From: Gammaproteobacteria bacterium
Lineage (GTDB): Bacteria > Pseudomonadota > Gammaproteobacteria > Pseudomonadales > Cellvibrionaceae
Direction of reading: 5' to 3'
NCBI GenBank assembly: GCA_021151625.1
Contig: JAGKWY010000030.1
Coordinates: 1-50,464 of the forward strand
DNA length: 50,464 nt
Position 1 is the stretch's first letter. Each line of letters opens with the position of its first letter. This document shows positions 1-8,815 of the stretch, one piece after another. Below the pieces are notes generated by a model. It did not search any database and was not told where the DNA came from. It saw only the letters and a program-made list of their open reading frames with translations. A program made the translations under genes and the position numbers.

Positions 1-1
1 T

Positions 2-463
2 GTTATTGGCAAGCATGCCAGCTACGTCGAGCTGGATGAAGCCATGGATTACATTGCGGGCTACTGCGTAATTAACGATGTGTCTGAGCGCAATTTCCAG
101 TTAGAGCGTCCTGGCGGTCAATGGGATAAGGGCAAGGGTTGCGACAGCTTTGGCCCCATCGGTCCTTATCTGGTAACTAAAGATGAAGTGCCCGATCCAC
201 TGAAATTAAATTTGTGGTTAAAAGTAAACGGCAAGACTTTCCAAAACGGTTCTACCGATCAAATGGTGTTTGGCCCTGCGTTTTTAGTACATTACCTCTC
301 ACAATTTATGAGTTTGCAACCGGGCGATGTAATCAGTACCGGAACTCCACCGGGTGTTGGTCTTGGCCAAAAACCACCGCTGTATTTGAATGAAGGCGAT
401 GTGGTGGAGTTGGGTATTGAAGGAATGGGTGTACAAAAGCAGGTTGTTGTTAACGCGAAATAA
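2..463 (+). CDS. Fumarylacetoacetate hydrolase family protein (5' truncated)
   Basis: The reading frame is open from the window edge, so the N-terminus is missing; about 153 residues remain. The visible part is the C-terminal half of the FAH fold. It includes the stretch around VINDVSERNFQ, the LVTKDEVPDP turn and the family signature GDVISTGTPPGVG near the end. Family members hydrolyse C-C bonds in acylpyruvate-type or 2,4-diketo-3-deoxy sugar acid substrates with a divalent metal. In a sugar degrader a role in a deoxy-sugar acid pathway is plausible, but the substrate cannot be read from this fragment. The stop codon abuts a palindromic repeat element. Confidence 0.9.
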   Translation, partial: VIGKHASYVELDEAMDYIAGYCVINDVSERNFQLERPGGQWDKGKGCDSFGPIGPYLVTKDEVPDPLKLNLWLKVNGKTFQNGSTDQMVFGPAFLVHYLSQFMSLQPGDVISTGTPPGVGLGQKPPLYLNEGDVVELGIEGMGVQKQVVVNAK

Positions 464-466
464 TTA

Positions 467-634
467 AATCCCCTAGCCCCCTTTTTCTAAGGGGGAATAT
501 TGGTGCTACTAAGATAGATTGCATGTTGATTTGTAGTGTTGATCTTCTTTCAGCTGAGTGTGCGAGAGCATTGCGCGGAACTTAAATGTGGCACCATAAA
601 ATTCCCCCTTAGAAAAAGGGGGGCTAGGGGGATT
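467..634. repeat. MITE-like element with ~33 bp terminal inverted repeats
   Basis: The left arm (467-498) and the right arm (about 601-634) are near-perfect reverse complements built on CCCCCTAGCCCCC, TTTTTCTAAGGGGG and AAT. They differ only in C-run lengths. The similarity continues a few bases inwards (TGGTGC on the left, GCACCA on the right). About 100 bp of non-coding sequence lies between. The right arm ends about 20 bp before the GH3 start codon, so the element probably forms part of that gene's 5' untranslated region. No transposase is present. Confidence 0.7.
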
Positions 635-655
635 AAAACTCTAGAGAAATCCACC

Positions 656-3600
656 ATGAAAAAACTCCACCAACTCGCCAGCATAGGCTTGATTGCCGCT
701 GCTATTTTTACCGCAAATTATTCTGCCCACGCCGAACAAAAAACCAATATCAAACTCTGGCCCAAAGCCGAATCTCCGATAAAAGACTCTGCCGAATTTA
801 ATGCGAAAATCGAAGCGATTTTGCAGAAGATGACAGTGGAAGAAAAAGTTGGCCAGATAATGCAGGCCGAAATTCAAACTGTAACGCCGGAGGATATTAA
901 AAAATATCATCTGGGTTCAGTGTTGAATGGTGGTGGATCTATGCCCAATCGCATTGAAAATGCGAAAGCCAAAGATTGGGTGGATTTTCTCGACAAACTC
1001 TACGACGCGTCCATGGATACCAGTGATGGCAAGCAAGCGGTGCCGATTTTCTGGGGCTCTGATGCTGTTCACGGTCACAACAACTTAACTGGCGCAACGT
1101 TGTTTCCCCATAATATGGGTTTGGGCGCGGCGCATAACCCGGAATTAATTCGCCAAATAGGCGCTGCGACGGCAAAAGAAGTGCGCGCGACGGGCGTTGA
1201 ATGGGTATTCGCGCCAACGCTGGCCGTTGCACAAAACGATCGCTGGGGTCGCACCTATGAAAGTTATTCGGAAGATCCGCAACTGGTTGCCGAATACGCC
1301 ACCGCTATGGTGGAAGGTTTGCAAGGCAAGGTAAACAGTGGCGAATTCCTCAGTGAGAATCACGTTATTGCTACTGCCAAACATTTTCTTGCCGATGGTG
1401 GTACCGATGGCGGCGATGACCAGGGCAATGCACGCATCGCTGAAAAAGAATTAATTAAAATCCATAACGCCGGTTATGTGCCCGCACTGGATGCCGGTGT
1501 GCAAACAGTGATGGCCAGCTTTTCCGAATGGAACGGCGAGAAAATGCACGGCAATAAATATTTATTGACCGATGTATTAAAAAATCGCATGGGCTTTGAT
1601 GGTTTAGTGGTTGGCGATTGGAATGGCCACGGCCAGGTTCCCGGTTGCACCAATGATTCATGCCCACAGGCAATTAACGCCGGTATCGATTTGCTCATGG
1701 TGACCTATGACTGGAAAGCCATGATTGAAAACACGCTCAAGCAAGTGAAATCTGGTGAGATTTCACAAGCGCGTCTGGACGATGCGGTGCGCAGAATTCT
1801 GCGTGTAAAAATGCGTGCGGGCCTGTGGAATAAAAAACCGTCGCAGCGTGCTAATGCTGCAGATCAATCCGTTGTCGGTAGTGCCGAGCATCGCGCGGTT
1901 GCGCGTCAAGCAGTGCGTGAAAGTCTGGTACTGTTAAAAAATACTAACTCGGTATTGCCAATCAAACCGCAGCAAACCATTTTGGTGGCGGGCGATGGTG
2001 CCGACAATATCGGCAAACAATCCGGCGGTTGGAGTGTCTGGTGGCAAGGTATTAGCGATGCCAGTGAGAATCATCGCTTCCCCGGTGCAACCTCTATTTA
2101 TAGTGGAATTAAAACCGCGGTGAATGCAGCTGGTGGCAAAACTATTTTGTCGGTCGATGGTTCCTTCACGCAAAAACCGGATGTGGCGATTGTTGTCTTC
2201 GGTGAGAACCCTTATGCCGAAGGCAGTGGTGATCGCGATACCTTAGAGTTTGAACCAGCGAAAAAGAAAAGTCTTGCGCTGTTGAAAAAATTAAAGTCAC
2301 AGGGTGTTCCGGTTGCGTCAGTATTTTTATCCGGCCGCCCGCTCTGGGTTAATCCGGAATTAAATACGTCTGATGCCTTTGTGGCCGCCTGGTTGCCGGG
2401 TTCTGAAGGCGCTGGTGTGGCCGATGTGCTGATTGCCAAAGCCGATGGTTCGGCAAATTTTGATTTCCGCGGTACGCTGTCTTTCTCCTGGCCGAAATTA
2501 CCTTTGCAAGATGTATTAAATCCTCACCATAAAAATTACGATCCTCTATTTAAATTGGGTTACGGCTTGAATTACGCCGCTGGTAAAACGGGCCCAACCA
2601 ATTTACCGGAAGATGTGAAGGGTGTTGCCAGTGGTGAGCCGCAAGATATCAAACTCTATGTGCGTCGCCCGCTGGAACCCTGGCATATCTTTATTGAAAA
2701 TTACGAGCGCCAACAAATTCTGAGCGGTGCTTTTGCTGCATTACCCAAAGGCGATGTGAAAGTGCAAACCAGTGATAAAGATGTGCAGGAAGATGCGCTG
2801 ACCTTTAGCTGGAAAGATACCTGGCGTGCAGGTATGACGCTGGAGTCGGGCGAAGCATTGGATTTAAGTGCGCATATGAAAACCGGCGTATTGTCATTGG
2901 ATATTAAAATCAATGAACTTGCCAAAGGCGGTGTCTCCTTCAAAATGGAGTGTAAAAAAGAAGGTTGTGATCGCCAGGTGCCTTTCACTTTGAAAGCGCG
3001 TGAACTAGTAGGTAAAGGCTGGCAAAAAGTCTATGTGCCGCTCAGTTGCTTTAAACATGATGAGGACAATTTCAGCGCGGTGACTATGCCATTTGCATTG
3101 GAAACCGGCGGTGCTGGTGAGGTGGCTGTTGCTAATGTTGAGCTGTTAATTAATGCACCGAAAGATGTTGCATTGCATAACTGTGCTGACTACCGCACTC
3201 AATCTGTCACTCCAGATATGTTGAATGAGTGGTGGTCAATTGATTGGTGGTTGCCCCGTCACCAACAAAAAATTGCCGACGCTAAAGCAACACTGGCCAA
3301 CGGCGGCAAAATTGATGTGCTCATGATTGGCGATTCCATTACTCAGGGTTGGGAGAAAGAGGGCCTTGAGGCCTGGAATAAATACCTGGCTCCACTCAAT
3401 GCATTTGGCATTGGTTTTGGTGGTGATCGCACCGAAAACGTGCTCTGGCGTTTGCAGCATGATGCTGTGACTGGATTAAATCCTAAAGTGACTGTATTGA
3501 TGATTGGCACTAACAACGCTGGGCATCGCCGTGAAAACCCGAAAACGACAGCCGCAGGGATCAAGAAAATTATTGCGGATTTGCAACAGCGTTTGCCCAA

Positions 3601-3865
3601 CACCAAAATTTTGTTGTTGGCAGTTTTTCCGCGTGATGCAAAACCCAATGGTGAGCTGCGTTTAATTAATGAGCAGGTTAACGCAATTATTAAAAATTAC
3701 GCGGATAACAAGCGTGTTTACTTTGCCAATATTAATTCAGTGTTCCTGACAAAAGATGGAACTCTGGAGGAAAAGGTTATGCCGGATTTATTGCATCCCC
3801 ATGAATATGGATATGAACTTTATGCAAAAGCACTTGTTCCGGAATTAAACAAGTTGCTCAAATAA
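656..3865 (+). CDS. GH3 beta-glycosidase fused to a C-terminal SGNH/GDSL hydrolase
   Basis: Predicted secreted protein of 1069 residues. I chose ATG 656 because it begins a clear signal peptide (MKKLHQLASIGLIAAAIF, cut after SAHA). The open frame upstream runs through the repeat element. Residues ~50-400 are the GH3 TIM barrel, with the nucleophile Asp of VVGDW at about D321. Residues ~440-660 form the GH3 C-domain. A beta-sandwich follows at ~690-860. Residues ~870-1069 are an SGNH hydrolase with the block I Ser of GDSITQ (~S894), the GTNN block, and the DxxH pair of DLLHPH (~D1044, H1047). GH3 enzymes of this layout act on cello- or xylo-oligosaccharides. The fused esterase suggests removal of acetyl groups from the same oligosaccharide. 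The exact substrate is not determined. Confidence 0.9.
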   Translation: MKKLHQLASIGLIAAAIFTANYSAHAEQKTNIKLWPKAESPIKDSAEFNAKIEAILQKMTVEEKVGQIMQAEIQTVTPEDIKKYHLGSVLNGGGSMPNRIENAKAKDWVDFLDKLYDASMDTSDGKQAVPIFWGSDAVHGHNNLTGATLFPHNMGLGAAHNPELIRQIGAATAKEVRATGVEWVFAPTLAVAQNDRWGRTYESYSEDPQLVAEYATAMVEGLQGKVNSGEFLSENHVIATAKHFLADGGTDGGDDQGNARIAEKELIKIHNAGYVPALDAGVQTVMASFSEWNGEKMHGNKYLLTDVLKNRMGFDGLVVGDWNGHGQVPGCTNDSCPQAINAGIDLLMVTYDWKAMIENTLKQVKSGEISQARLDDAVRRILRVKMRAGLWNKKPSQRANAADQSVVGSAEHRAVARQAVRESLVLLKNTNSVLPIKPQQTILVAGDGADNIGKQSGGWSVWWQGISDASENHRFPGATSIYSGIKTAVNAAGGKTILSVDGSFTQKPDVAIVVFGENPYAEGSGDRDTLEFEPAKKKSLALLKKLKSQGVPVASVFLSGRPLWVNPELNTSDAFVAAWLPGSEGAGVADVLIAKADGSANFDFRGTLSFSWPKLPLQDVLNPHHKNYDPLFKLGYGLNYAAGKTGPTNLPEDVKGVASGEPQDIKLYVRRPLEPWHIFIENYERQQILSGAFAALPKGDVKVQTSDKDVQEDALTFSWKDTWRAGMTLESGEALDLSAHMKTGVLSLDIKINELAKGGVSFKMECKKEGCDRQVPFTLKARELVGKGWQKVYVPLSCFKHDEDNFSAVTMPFALETGGAGEVAVANVELLINAPKDVALHNCADYRTQSVTPDMLNEWWSIDWWLPRHQQKIADAKATLANGGKIDVLMIGDSITQGWEKEGLEAWNKYLAPLNAFGIGFGGDRTENVLWRLQHDAVTGLNPKVTVLMIGTNNAGHRRENPKTTAAGIKKIIADLQQRLPNTKILLLAVFPRDAKPNGELRLINEQVNAIIKNYADNKRVYFANINSVFLTKDGTLEEKVMPDLLHPHEYGYELYAKALVPELNKLLK

Positions 3866-3942
3866 TATCTTGATCTACTGCTCAACTGCAGTGAGACTTT
3901 TTTACAATTTGTAATCCGCTTGTAACAAAGTCGTCATATAGT

Positions 3943-3974
3943 GCCCGCCATTATCCGATGGCGGGCTTTTTTTT
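3943..3974 (+). terminator. Rho-independent terminator after GH3 gene
   Basis: An 8 bp perfect stem GCCCGCCA/TGGCGGGC with an 8 nt loop is followed by eight T residues. It lies about 80 bp after the GH3 stop and before the next gene. Confidence 0.9.
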
Positions 3975-4016
3975 GCTGCTGGATAAATTCTTTCCCCTCG
4001 TCAGCAGAGCATCCCT

Positions 4017-5747
4017 ATGTCCCCCAAACACCACAAGCATATGCATTACAACGTGGCCCTGGTTGATAAGTTATGGAATTTAAAGCGGTTGTGTGAAGTG
4101 CATTTAAAAATGCACATTCCGTTGAATATGGTGCTTAAGGATGAAGAATACCGGGCTGAATTATTAGAAAAGGCCTTGCAGGCTAATAATGAAGAGTTGA
4201 CCAAGCTGGTGTGGGACGTGCGCCAGATGGAAGATACTATTGTTACGGCCACTCACACCGGCGAAGAATTCAAGCTGAAAAAGAAGAGTCGCTATGTAAT
4301 AAAAATGGGCGGCTATGCAACTACTGCCTGCGCCTTGTTATTAATTCTGGGCGGATATTTATTGCGTTCCTTTTTGCCATTGGATTCAGGACAGGTTTTT
4401 TTGTTGGAAGCCGTAACAGCAAGCAAAGTGCAATCGGCAGTAAAACCACGTGAGCAGGCGAGCTATGTTCCGGCCGGACAATTAGTGCGCGCCACCAAAC
4501 CTTTATTTCGTGTACATGGTTCCAATACCGTTGGTGAAAAATTGGCGCCGCGCCTGGTGGAATCTTATTTTATGGCCCGCGGTGCAACCAATATCAAAAC
4601 CCAACAAGGCAATACACCGGTTGAAAAAGCGGTGAGCGCAGAATTAAATGGCCACATTGAATTTATTGAAATTCATGCCCATGGTTCCAGTACTGCATTT
4701 ACCGATCTGCAGCAGGATAAAGCGGAATTAGGTATGTCATCGCGCCGTATTAAAGATCAGGAGCGTGAAGTGCTGTTAGCAAGAAGCGGTGATTTAACTG
4801 AGCCAGGTGCAGAACACATTATCGGTCTGGATGGTTTGGCGATTATTATCGATACCAAAAATACCCTGACGCAATTATCTATTCCGGAATTGGTAAAAAT
4901 ATTTTCGGGGGAAGTGACTAATTGGTCTGAGCTGGGTGGGCCAAATTTGCCCATCAAGGTTTTCGCACGCGATGAAAACTCCGGCACCTGGGATTCATTT
5001 AAAAGTATGGTGCTTGATCCGGCCAAAGCCAGTTTGGTAATGACCGCCAAACGTGTTGAATCCAGTACTGAATTATCCGATGCGGTGGCACAAGAGCCGG
5101 GTGCGATTGGCTTTATTGGTTTGCCTTATGTCCGCCGTGCCAAACTCATTGCCATATCGGCCACTAAAGCGTCCAAGGCAATTATGCCAACGCATTTCAC
5201 CGTGAGTACAGAAGACTACCCGCTTGCGCGCCGCCTGTATTTTTATTTGCCGCAAAAAAATATTAATGCCGAGGCAGAAGAGTTTGTTAAGTTCAGTGCA
5301 ACTGAACGCGGTCAAAGTATTGTGGAAGATATAGGTTTGGTTTCGCAAAACATTAAAACCGGCCAACCCTTTAATAACAGCTTCTACCCGGAAGAAATGC
5401 GTGACCTGACTGTGCGTTCGCAGCGGCTATCAATTAACTTCCGCTTTAAAGATGGCAGCGATGAACTGGATACCAAGGCGATTAGCGACCTGGAACGTTT
5501 GGTGAAATATATGGAGATTAATGCCCCCAAGCGGGTGCAATTGTTTGGTTTCTCGGATAGCGAAGGCGATAAAACACAAAATGCGGAATTGTCTTTACGT
5601 CGTGCCAAAGTAGTAGAACAGCATTTAATTTCGCGTGGTATATATCCGCTGGTTGCACGTGGCCTGGGTGAGGAAGCACCTTTAGCGAGCAGTAAGTCGG
5701 AAGAGGGAAGGCGAATGAATCGCCGTGTGGAAGTGTGGATTTTGTAA
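4017..5747 (+). CDS. Membrane-anchored PstS-like phosphate-binding/OmpA domain fusion
   Basis: Predicted protein of 576 residues. Residues 1-95 are charged and helical with no signal peptide. One transmembrane helix follows at ~98-118. A periplasmic PstS-type binding domain covers ~163-430, beginning FRVHGSNTVGEKLAP and containing the ANWSELGG-like and ARDENSGTWDSF motifs typical of phosphate-binding proteins. Residues ~465-576 are an OmpA-like peptidoglycan-binding domain (FRFKDGSDELD, then GFSDSEGD and NRRVEVWIL). The layout suggests an inner-membrane protein that senses a small anion in the periplasm and holds the cell wall. No pst transporter genes lie nearby, so uptake is unlikely to be its direct job. 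ATG 4017 has only a weak ribosome site; M8 at 4038 (the second ATG) is an alternative. Confidence 0.8.
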   Translation: MSPKHHKHMHYNVALVDKLWNLKRLCEVHLKMHIPLNMVLKDEEYRAELLEKALQANNEELTKLVWDVRQMEDTIVTATHTGEEFKLKKKSRYVIKMGGYATTACALLLILGGYLLRSFLPLDSGQVFLLEAVTASKVQSAVKPREQASYVPAGQLVRATKPLFRVHGSNTVGEKLAPRLVESYFMARGATNIKTQQGNTPVEKAVSAELNGHIEFIEIHAHGSSTAFTDLQQDKAELGMSSRRIKDQEREVLLARSGDLTEPGAEHIIGLDGLAIIIDTKNTLTQLSIPELVKIFSGEVTNWSELGGPNLPIKVFARDENSGTWDSFKSMVLDPAKASLVMTAKRVESSTELSDAVAQEPGAIGFIGLPYVRRAKLIAISATKASKAIMPTHFTVSTEDYPLARRLYFYLPQKNINAEAEEFVKFSATERGQSIVEDIGLVSQNIKTGQPFNNSFYPEEMRDLTVRSQRLSINFRFKDGSDELDTKAISDLERLVKYMEINAPKRVQLFGFSDSEGDKTQNAELSLRRAKVVEQHLISRGIYPLVARGLGEEAPLASSKSEEGRRMNRRVEVWIL

Positions 5748-5768
5748 TAAATTATTGACGCCGACTAA

Positions 5769-5804
5769 CAACAAAAAGCCCTGCTGTTGCAGGGCTTTTT
5801 GTTG
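5769..5804. terminator. Bidirectional terminator between convergent genes
   Basis: A 16 bp perfect stem (CAACAAAAAGCCCTGC and its complement) with a 4 nt loop carries an A-run on one side and a T-run on the other. It can therefore stop transcription from both the OmpA-fusion gene and the opposing chemoreceptor gene. Confidence 0.9.
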
Positions 5805-5831
5805 TGCCGATTTTCTCGATCAAATATGGAA

Positions 5832-7337
5832 TTACTTTAATTTAAAGAATTCCATTCGCTCCTGCAATTGCATCGCCTGGTTGGTAAGTTCTTCGGCAGT
5901 GGAATAAAGCTCTTCTGCAGAGGATGAGTTTTGCTGGGTGGCGATACTGATTTGCGAAATGGCGGTAGTAATTTGGTTGGCGCCCATGGTTTGTTCATCG
6001 CTGGCAGCAGAAATTTCTTGCACCAGGTCAGCCGTTTTCTTAATTGCTGGCACTATCTCATCCAATAATTTTCCTGCACTTTCTGCCAGTTTCACTGAGC
6101 CGCCTGCCAGCTCGCCAATTTCCTTTGCAGCAGTTTGGCTGCGCGCCGCCAGTTTGCGTACTTCGCTAGCCACTACTGCAAAGCCGCGCCCGTGTTCGCC
6201 TGCGCGCCCCGCTTCAATCGCGGCGTTAAGGGCAAGTAAATTGGTTTGGTAGGCAATGTCATCAATCACGCTGATTTTTTCTGCAATTTTGCGCATGGCA
6301 TTCACAGTATTTTTTACTGCTGTGCCGCCATCGTTGGCTTCTTTGGCACTCTTGCTGGCGATATTGTCGGTGACTTTGGCATTGTCATTGTTCTGGCCAA
6401 TAGAAGCAGTAATTTCCTCCATGGATGCGCTGGTTTCTTCAATGCTAGCGGCCTGTTCTGTTGCGGATTGGCTGAGCGATTGCGCTGTTGCACTTAATTC
6501 TTCTGATGCAGAAGACAGTGAATCGGCCGTGGAACGCACATCACCAATAATGTCAGAAAGCTTGGTGACCATTTGACGAATGGCAAACAGGATACTGCTT
6601 TGATCCTGCTGCTTGATATTCACCTTCACCGACAAATCGCCCTCGGCAATGCGATAAATAACATCGGCGGTGTAATTGGGTTCACCACCCAATTGCCGAA
6701 TCAGGCTGCGGGTAATCAAAAAACTCAGGGCAATGGCTATCAGAATACTGATAGAAATAATCGTGGTATTGATTGTCAGTGTGCTTTCATAGCGCTGAGT
6801 GGATCGTTCATATTCTTCTTTGGCTACACGCACTTGTAATTTATTGAGCGCTGTGAAAACTTCATTGAGCGGATCAAAAATCGGGTAAATACCGGTTTGG
6901 GTAAAGTTGCCAATCGCAGCGGTATTGTTGTTTGCGTACCAGTTTTGCAGATCCGCTAATTGCTTGTGGGTTTGTTCAATCAATGGCGTTGCCTGTTTGA
7001 TTAGCTTTTTCTCATCTTCGATTAAAAAGGTTTGCAAATAGGCTTCCCATATTTTGTCGGTAGCGGGCAAGGTTTCGCGCGTAATTTTTAATGCCTCTTG
7101 CGGGCTGATAATACCTTTAACGGTTTTTTGCGGGACATCGACCAAAATCAGCGCGAAGTTATCGATGACTTCTTTCAAGTCGCGCATTGGCTCTACGCGA
7201 TCGACATAAACAGTATGCATGCCGTGATTAGCATCGCGCATACCCATGATTCCCAATACGCCAATCAGAATCATTAGTAACACCAGCGTGCCCGCTAGCA
7301 GGCTTAAACGCATAGCGACTTTCATATTTTGAAACAT
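5832..7337 (-). CDS. Methyl-accepting chemotaxis protein
   Basis: Predicted transducer of 501 residues. The start at 7337 (MFQNMKVAMRLSLLAG) has AGGAG about 8 nt upstream; the open frame extends 16 codons further without support. A first transmembrane helix (~10-32) and a second (~190-210) bracket a four-helix-bundle type periplasmic sensor. A HAMP-like segment follows, then the cytoplasmic signalling tip with the highly conserved DIAYQTNLLALNAAIEAGRA hairpin and flanking methylation helices. It would signal through CheA/CheW to the flagellar motor. The ligand is unknown. It is transcribed alone, ending at the bidirectional terminator. Confidence 0.95.
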   Translation of the reverse strand: MFQNMKVAMRLSLLAGTLVLLMILIGVLGIMGMRDANHGMHTVYVDRVEPMRDLKEVIDNFALILVDVPQKTVKGIISPQEALKITRETLPATDKIWEAYLQTFLIEDEKKLIKQATPLIEQTHKQLADLQNWYANNNTAAIGNFTQTGIYPIFDPLNEVFTALNKLQVRVAKEEYERSTQRYESTLTINTTIISISILIAIALSFLITRSLIRQLGGEPNYTADVIYRIAEGDLSVKVNIKQQDQSSILFAIRQMVTKLSDIIGDVRSTADSLSSASEELSATAQSLSQSATEQAASIEETSASMEEITASIGQNNDNAKVTDNIASKSAKEANDGGTAVKNTVNAMRKIAEKISVIDDIAYQTNLLALNAAIEAGRAGEHGRGFAVVASEVRKLAARSQTAAKEIGELAGGSVKLAESAGKLLDEIVPAIKKTADLVQEISAASDEQTMGANQITTAISQISIATQQNSSSAEELYSTAEELTNQAMQLQERMEFFKLK

Positions 7338-7540
7338 GGAATGCTCCTTGATGCCAGGAAAACGATTGCCAGTTCTGCCCGGCAATAAAGATTTTATGTG
7401 TGATGAAATGACGGCGCAAAAACGATGGCGTCTTGTTGATCAACCTTAGTAAGGGGGTGGTTCTTTGTCAAAATGAAGGGCAGTGAGACACCAGAGTATT
7501 ATTACTCGTGTGCTGAGGGAGGGAGAGAAACGGGGGAGCG

Positions 7541-7948
7541 TTACTCGGAAGTACTACTGCTGGTTTGCCCTAACAGCCATTGCTTTGCGCTTTCCAGGTC
7601 TTTAAACAGGCGGCCATTGCCAACCAGGCGGTTGGTGAGTACATCGCGAATAAACTCGGTCATTTCGCGCGTGCGCGGATTTTTATCGACCCAGGCCACA
7701 CGGTGCTTGTTGGTAATGCCGGCCTTTTTAAATAGGGTTGGGTAATTCAGGGCTTCATGGGTACTCAGGGTGCCAAACAGATATTGCTCTCCCAAAATGT
7801 TGTAGCACTGGTGCTGCTCGCAGGCTTGGGCGATTTGTTGCCACAAATCCAGTGCGCCTTCATAACTACCCAATCCATCTACACTCACATGCAGGTAGTT
7901 GCCGTGATGGGAGATGGTGATTTCATAATCCAGTTCAGTGTCCATCAT
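7541..7948 (-). CDS. Small conserved protein, possible STAS/SpoIIAA-like fold
   Basis: Predicted soluble protein of 135 residues with AGGAGG about 9 nt before the ATG pair. The pattern DYEITISHHGNYLHVSVDG followed by alternating helices and strands resembles small SpoIIAA/STAS-like proteins, but I recognise no diagnostic motif, so the fold is a guess. There is no signal peptide or membrane segment. It lies only 5 bp downstream of the GST gene in the same direction, so the two are probably co-transcribed. Function unknown. Confidence 0.75.
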   Translation of the reverse strand: MMDTELDYEITISHHGNYLHVSVDGLGSYEGALDLWQQIAQACEQHQCYNILGEQYLFGTLSTHEALNYPTLFKKAGITNKHRVAWVDKNPRTREMTEFIRDVLTNRLVGNGRLFKDLESAKQWLLGQTSSSTSE

Positions 7949-7953
7949 GGTTG

Positions 7954-8640
7954 TTAGCCTCCTGCTCGTAAATCCGCAATCAATTTTCCAGCGGCAAGAA
8001 TTTCTGTTTCATGATCCGGCTCGCGCCAGGTTTCCTTCAGGCCCGCAGTGTACCACTCCAGCATGGCGGGCAGCGCAAGCACTTGTTGCAAGTAGCCGGC
8101 GGCAGCGCCGGTCGCTTTTAATCCGTAGGTTTGAAAGCGAAAGGCTACGGGGGCAAAGAAGGCATCGACTGCAGTAAAGCTTTTTCCCGCTAAAAAGGGA
8201 CCGCCAAATTGAGCAAGGCCCTGGTTCCAGATTTCATTGATCCGATCCAGGTCTTTTTGCAGCGCAGCAGAAATTTCATGCAATTGGATGCGATGGCCGC
8301 AGCTCATACCACAGGTGTTGCGCAGGGTTTGGAAGCCGGAATGCATTTCTGCGCTCACTGAGCGTGCCCAGGCGCGTGCGCTTTTATCGGTGGGCCACAC
8401 CAGAGGATAGGTTTCGGCAAGGTATTCGGTGATGGCGAGGGAATCCCATACTATTTGCTGGTTATCAACCAGGCAGGGTACCCGACCATTGGGGGAGAAG
8501 CTGCGATAAGCCGTCCAGCTATTACCAACTTCCAGCGGGTGTATCTGCTCCACAAATGGAATATTGAGCGTGCGCATCAATACCCAGGGGCGCAGCGACC
8601 AGGATGAGTAGTTTTTGTTGGCAATATGTAAGGTATACAT
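7954..8640 (-). CDS. Glutathione S-transferase family protein
   Basis: Predicted cytoplasmic protein of 228 residues, a normal GST length. The N-terminal thioredoxin-like domain starts MYTLHIANKNYSSWSLRPW, with a Ser-rich loop where the catalytic Ser/Cys sits. It continues through the cis-Pro motif GRVPCLV and the glutathione-binding DSLAI segment. The all-helical C-domain follows from about residue 90 and includes the N-capping-box-like FTAVDAFFAP region. Start supported by AGGAG upstream. Members conjugate or reduce with glutathione; the substrate here is unknown. Confidence 0.9.
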   Translation of the reverse strand: MYTLHIANKNYSSWSLRPWVLMRTLNIPFVEQIHPLEVGNSWTAYRSFSPNGRVPCLVDNQQIVWDSLAITEYLAETYPLVWPTDKSARAWARSVSAEMHSGFQTLRNTCGMSCGHRIQLHEISAALQKDLDRINEIWNQGLAQFGGPFLAGKSFTAVDAFFAPVAFRFQTYGLKATGAAAGYLQQVLALPAMLEWYTAGLKETWREPDHETEILAAGKLIADLRAGG

Positions 8641-8815
8641 CGGCAGACTCCTTGTGTTGATGTTCGCGATGGCCTGGAAGCTCGCGGGGCGGGAAAACTA
8701 CCACAATTCCCACCGCTGAAGATGCAAAGATTAACCAAATATAACAAAAAGAATCTTTAGCTTACTTCATTTTCTTAGGCCGCAATCCGGCGAGCAGGTT
8801 CCAGCCCAGGGGGTA

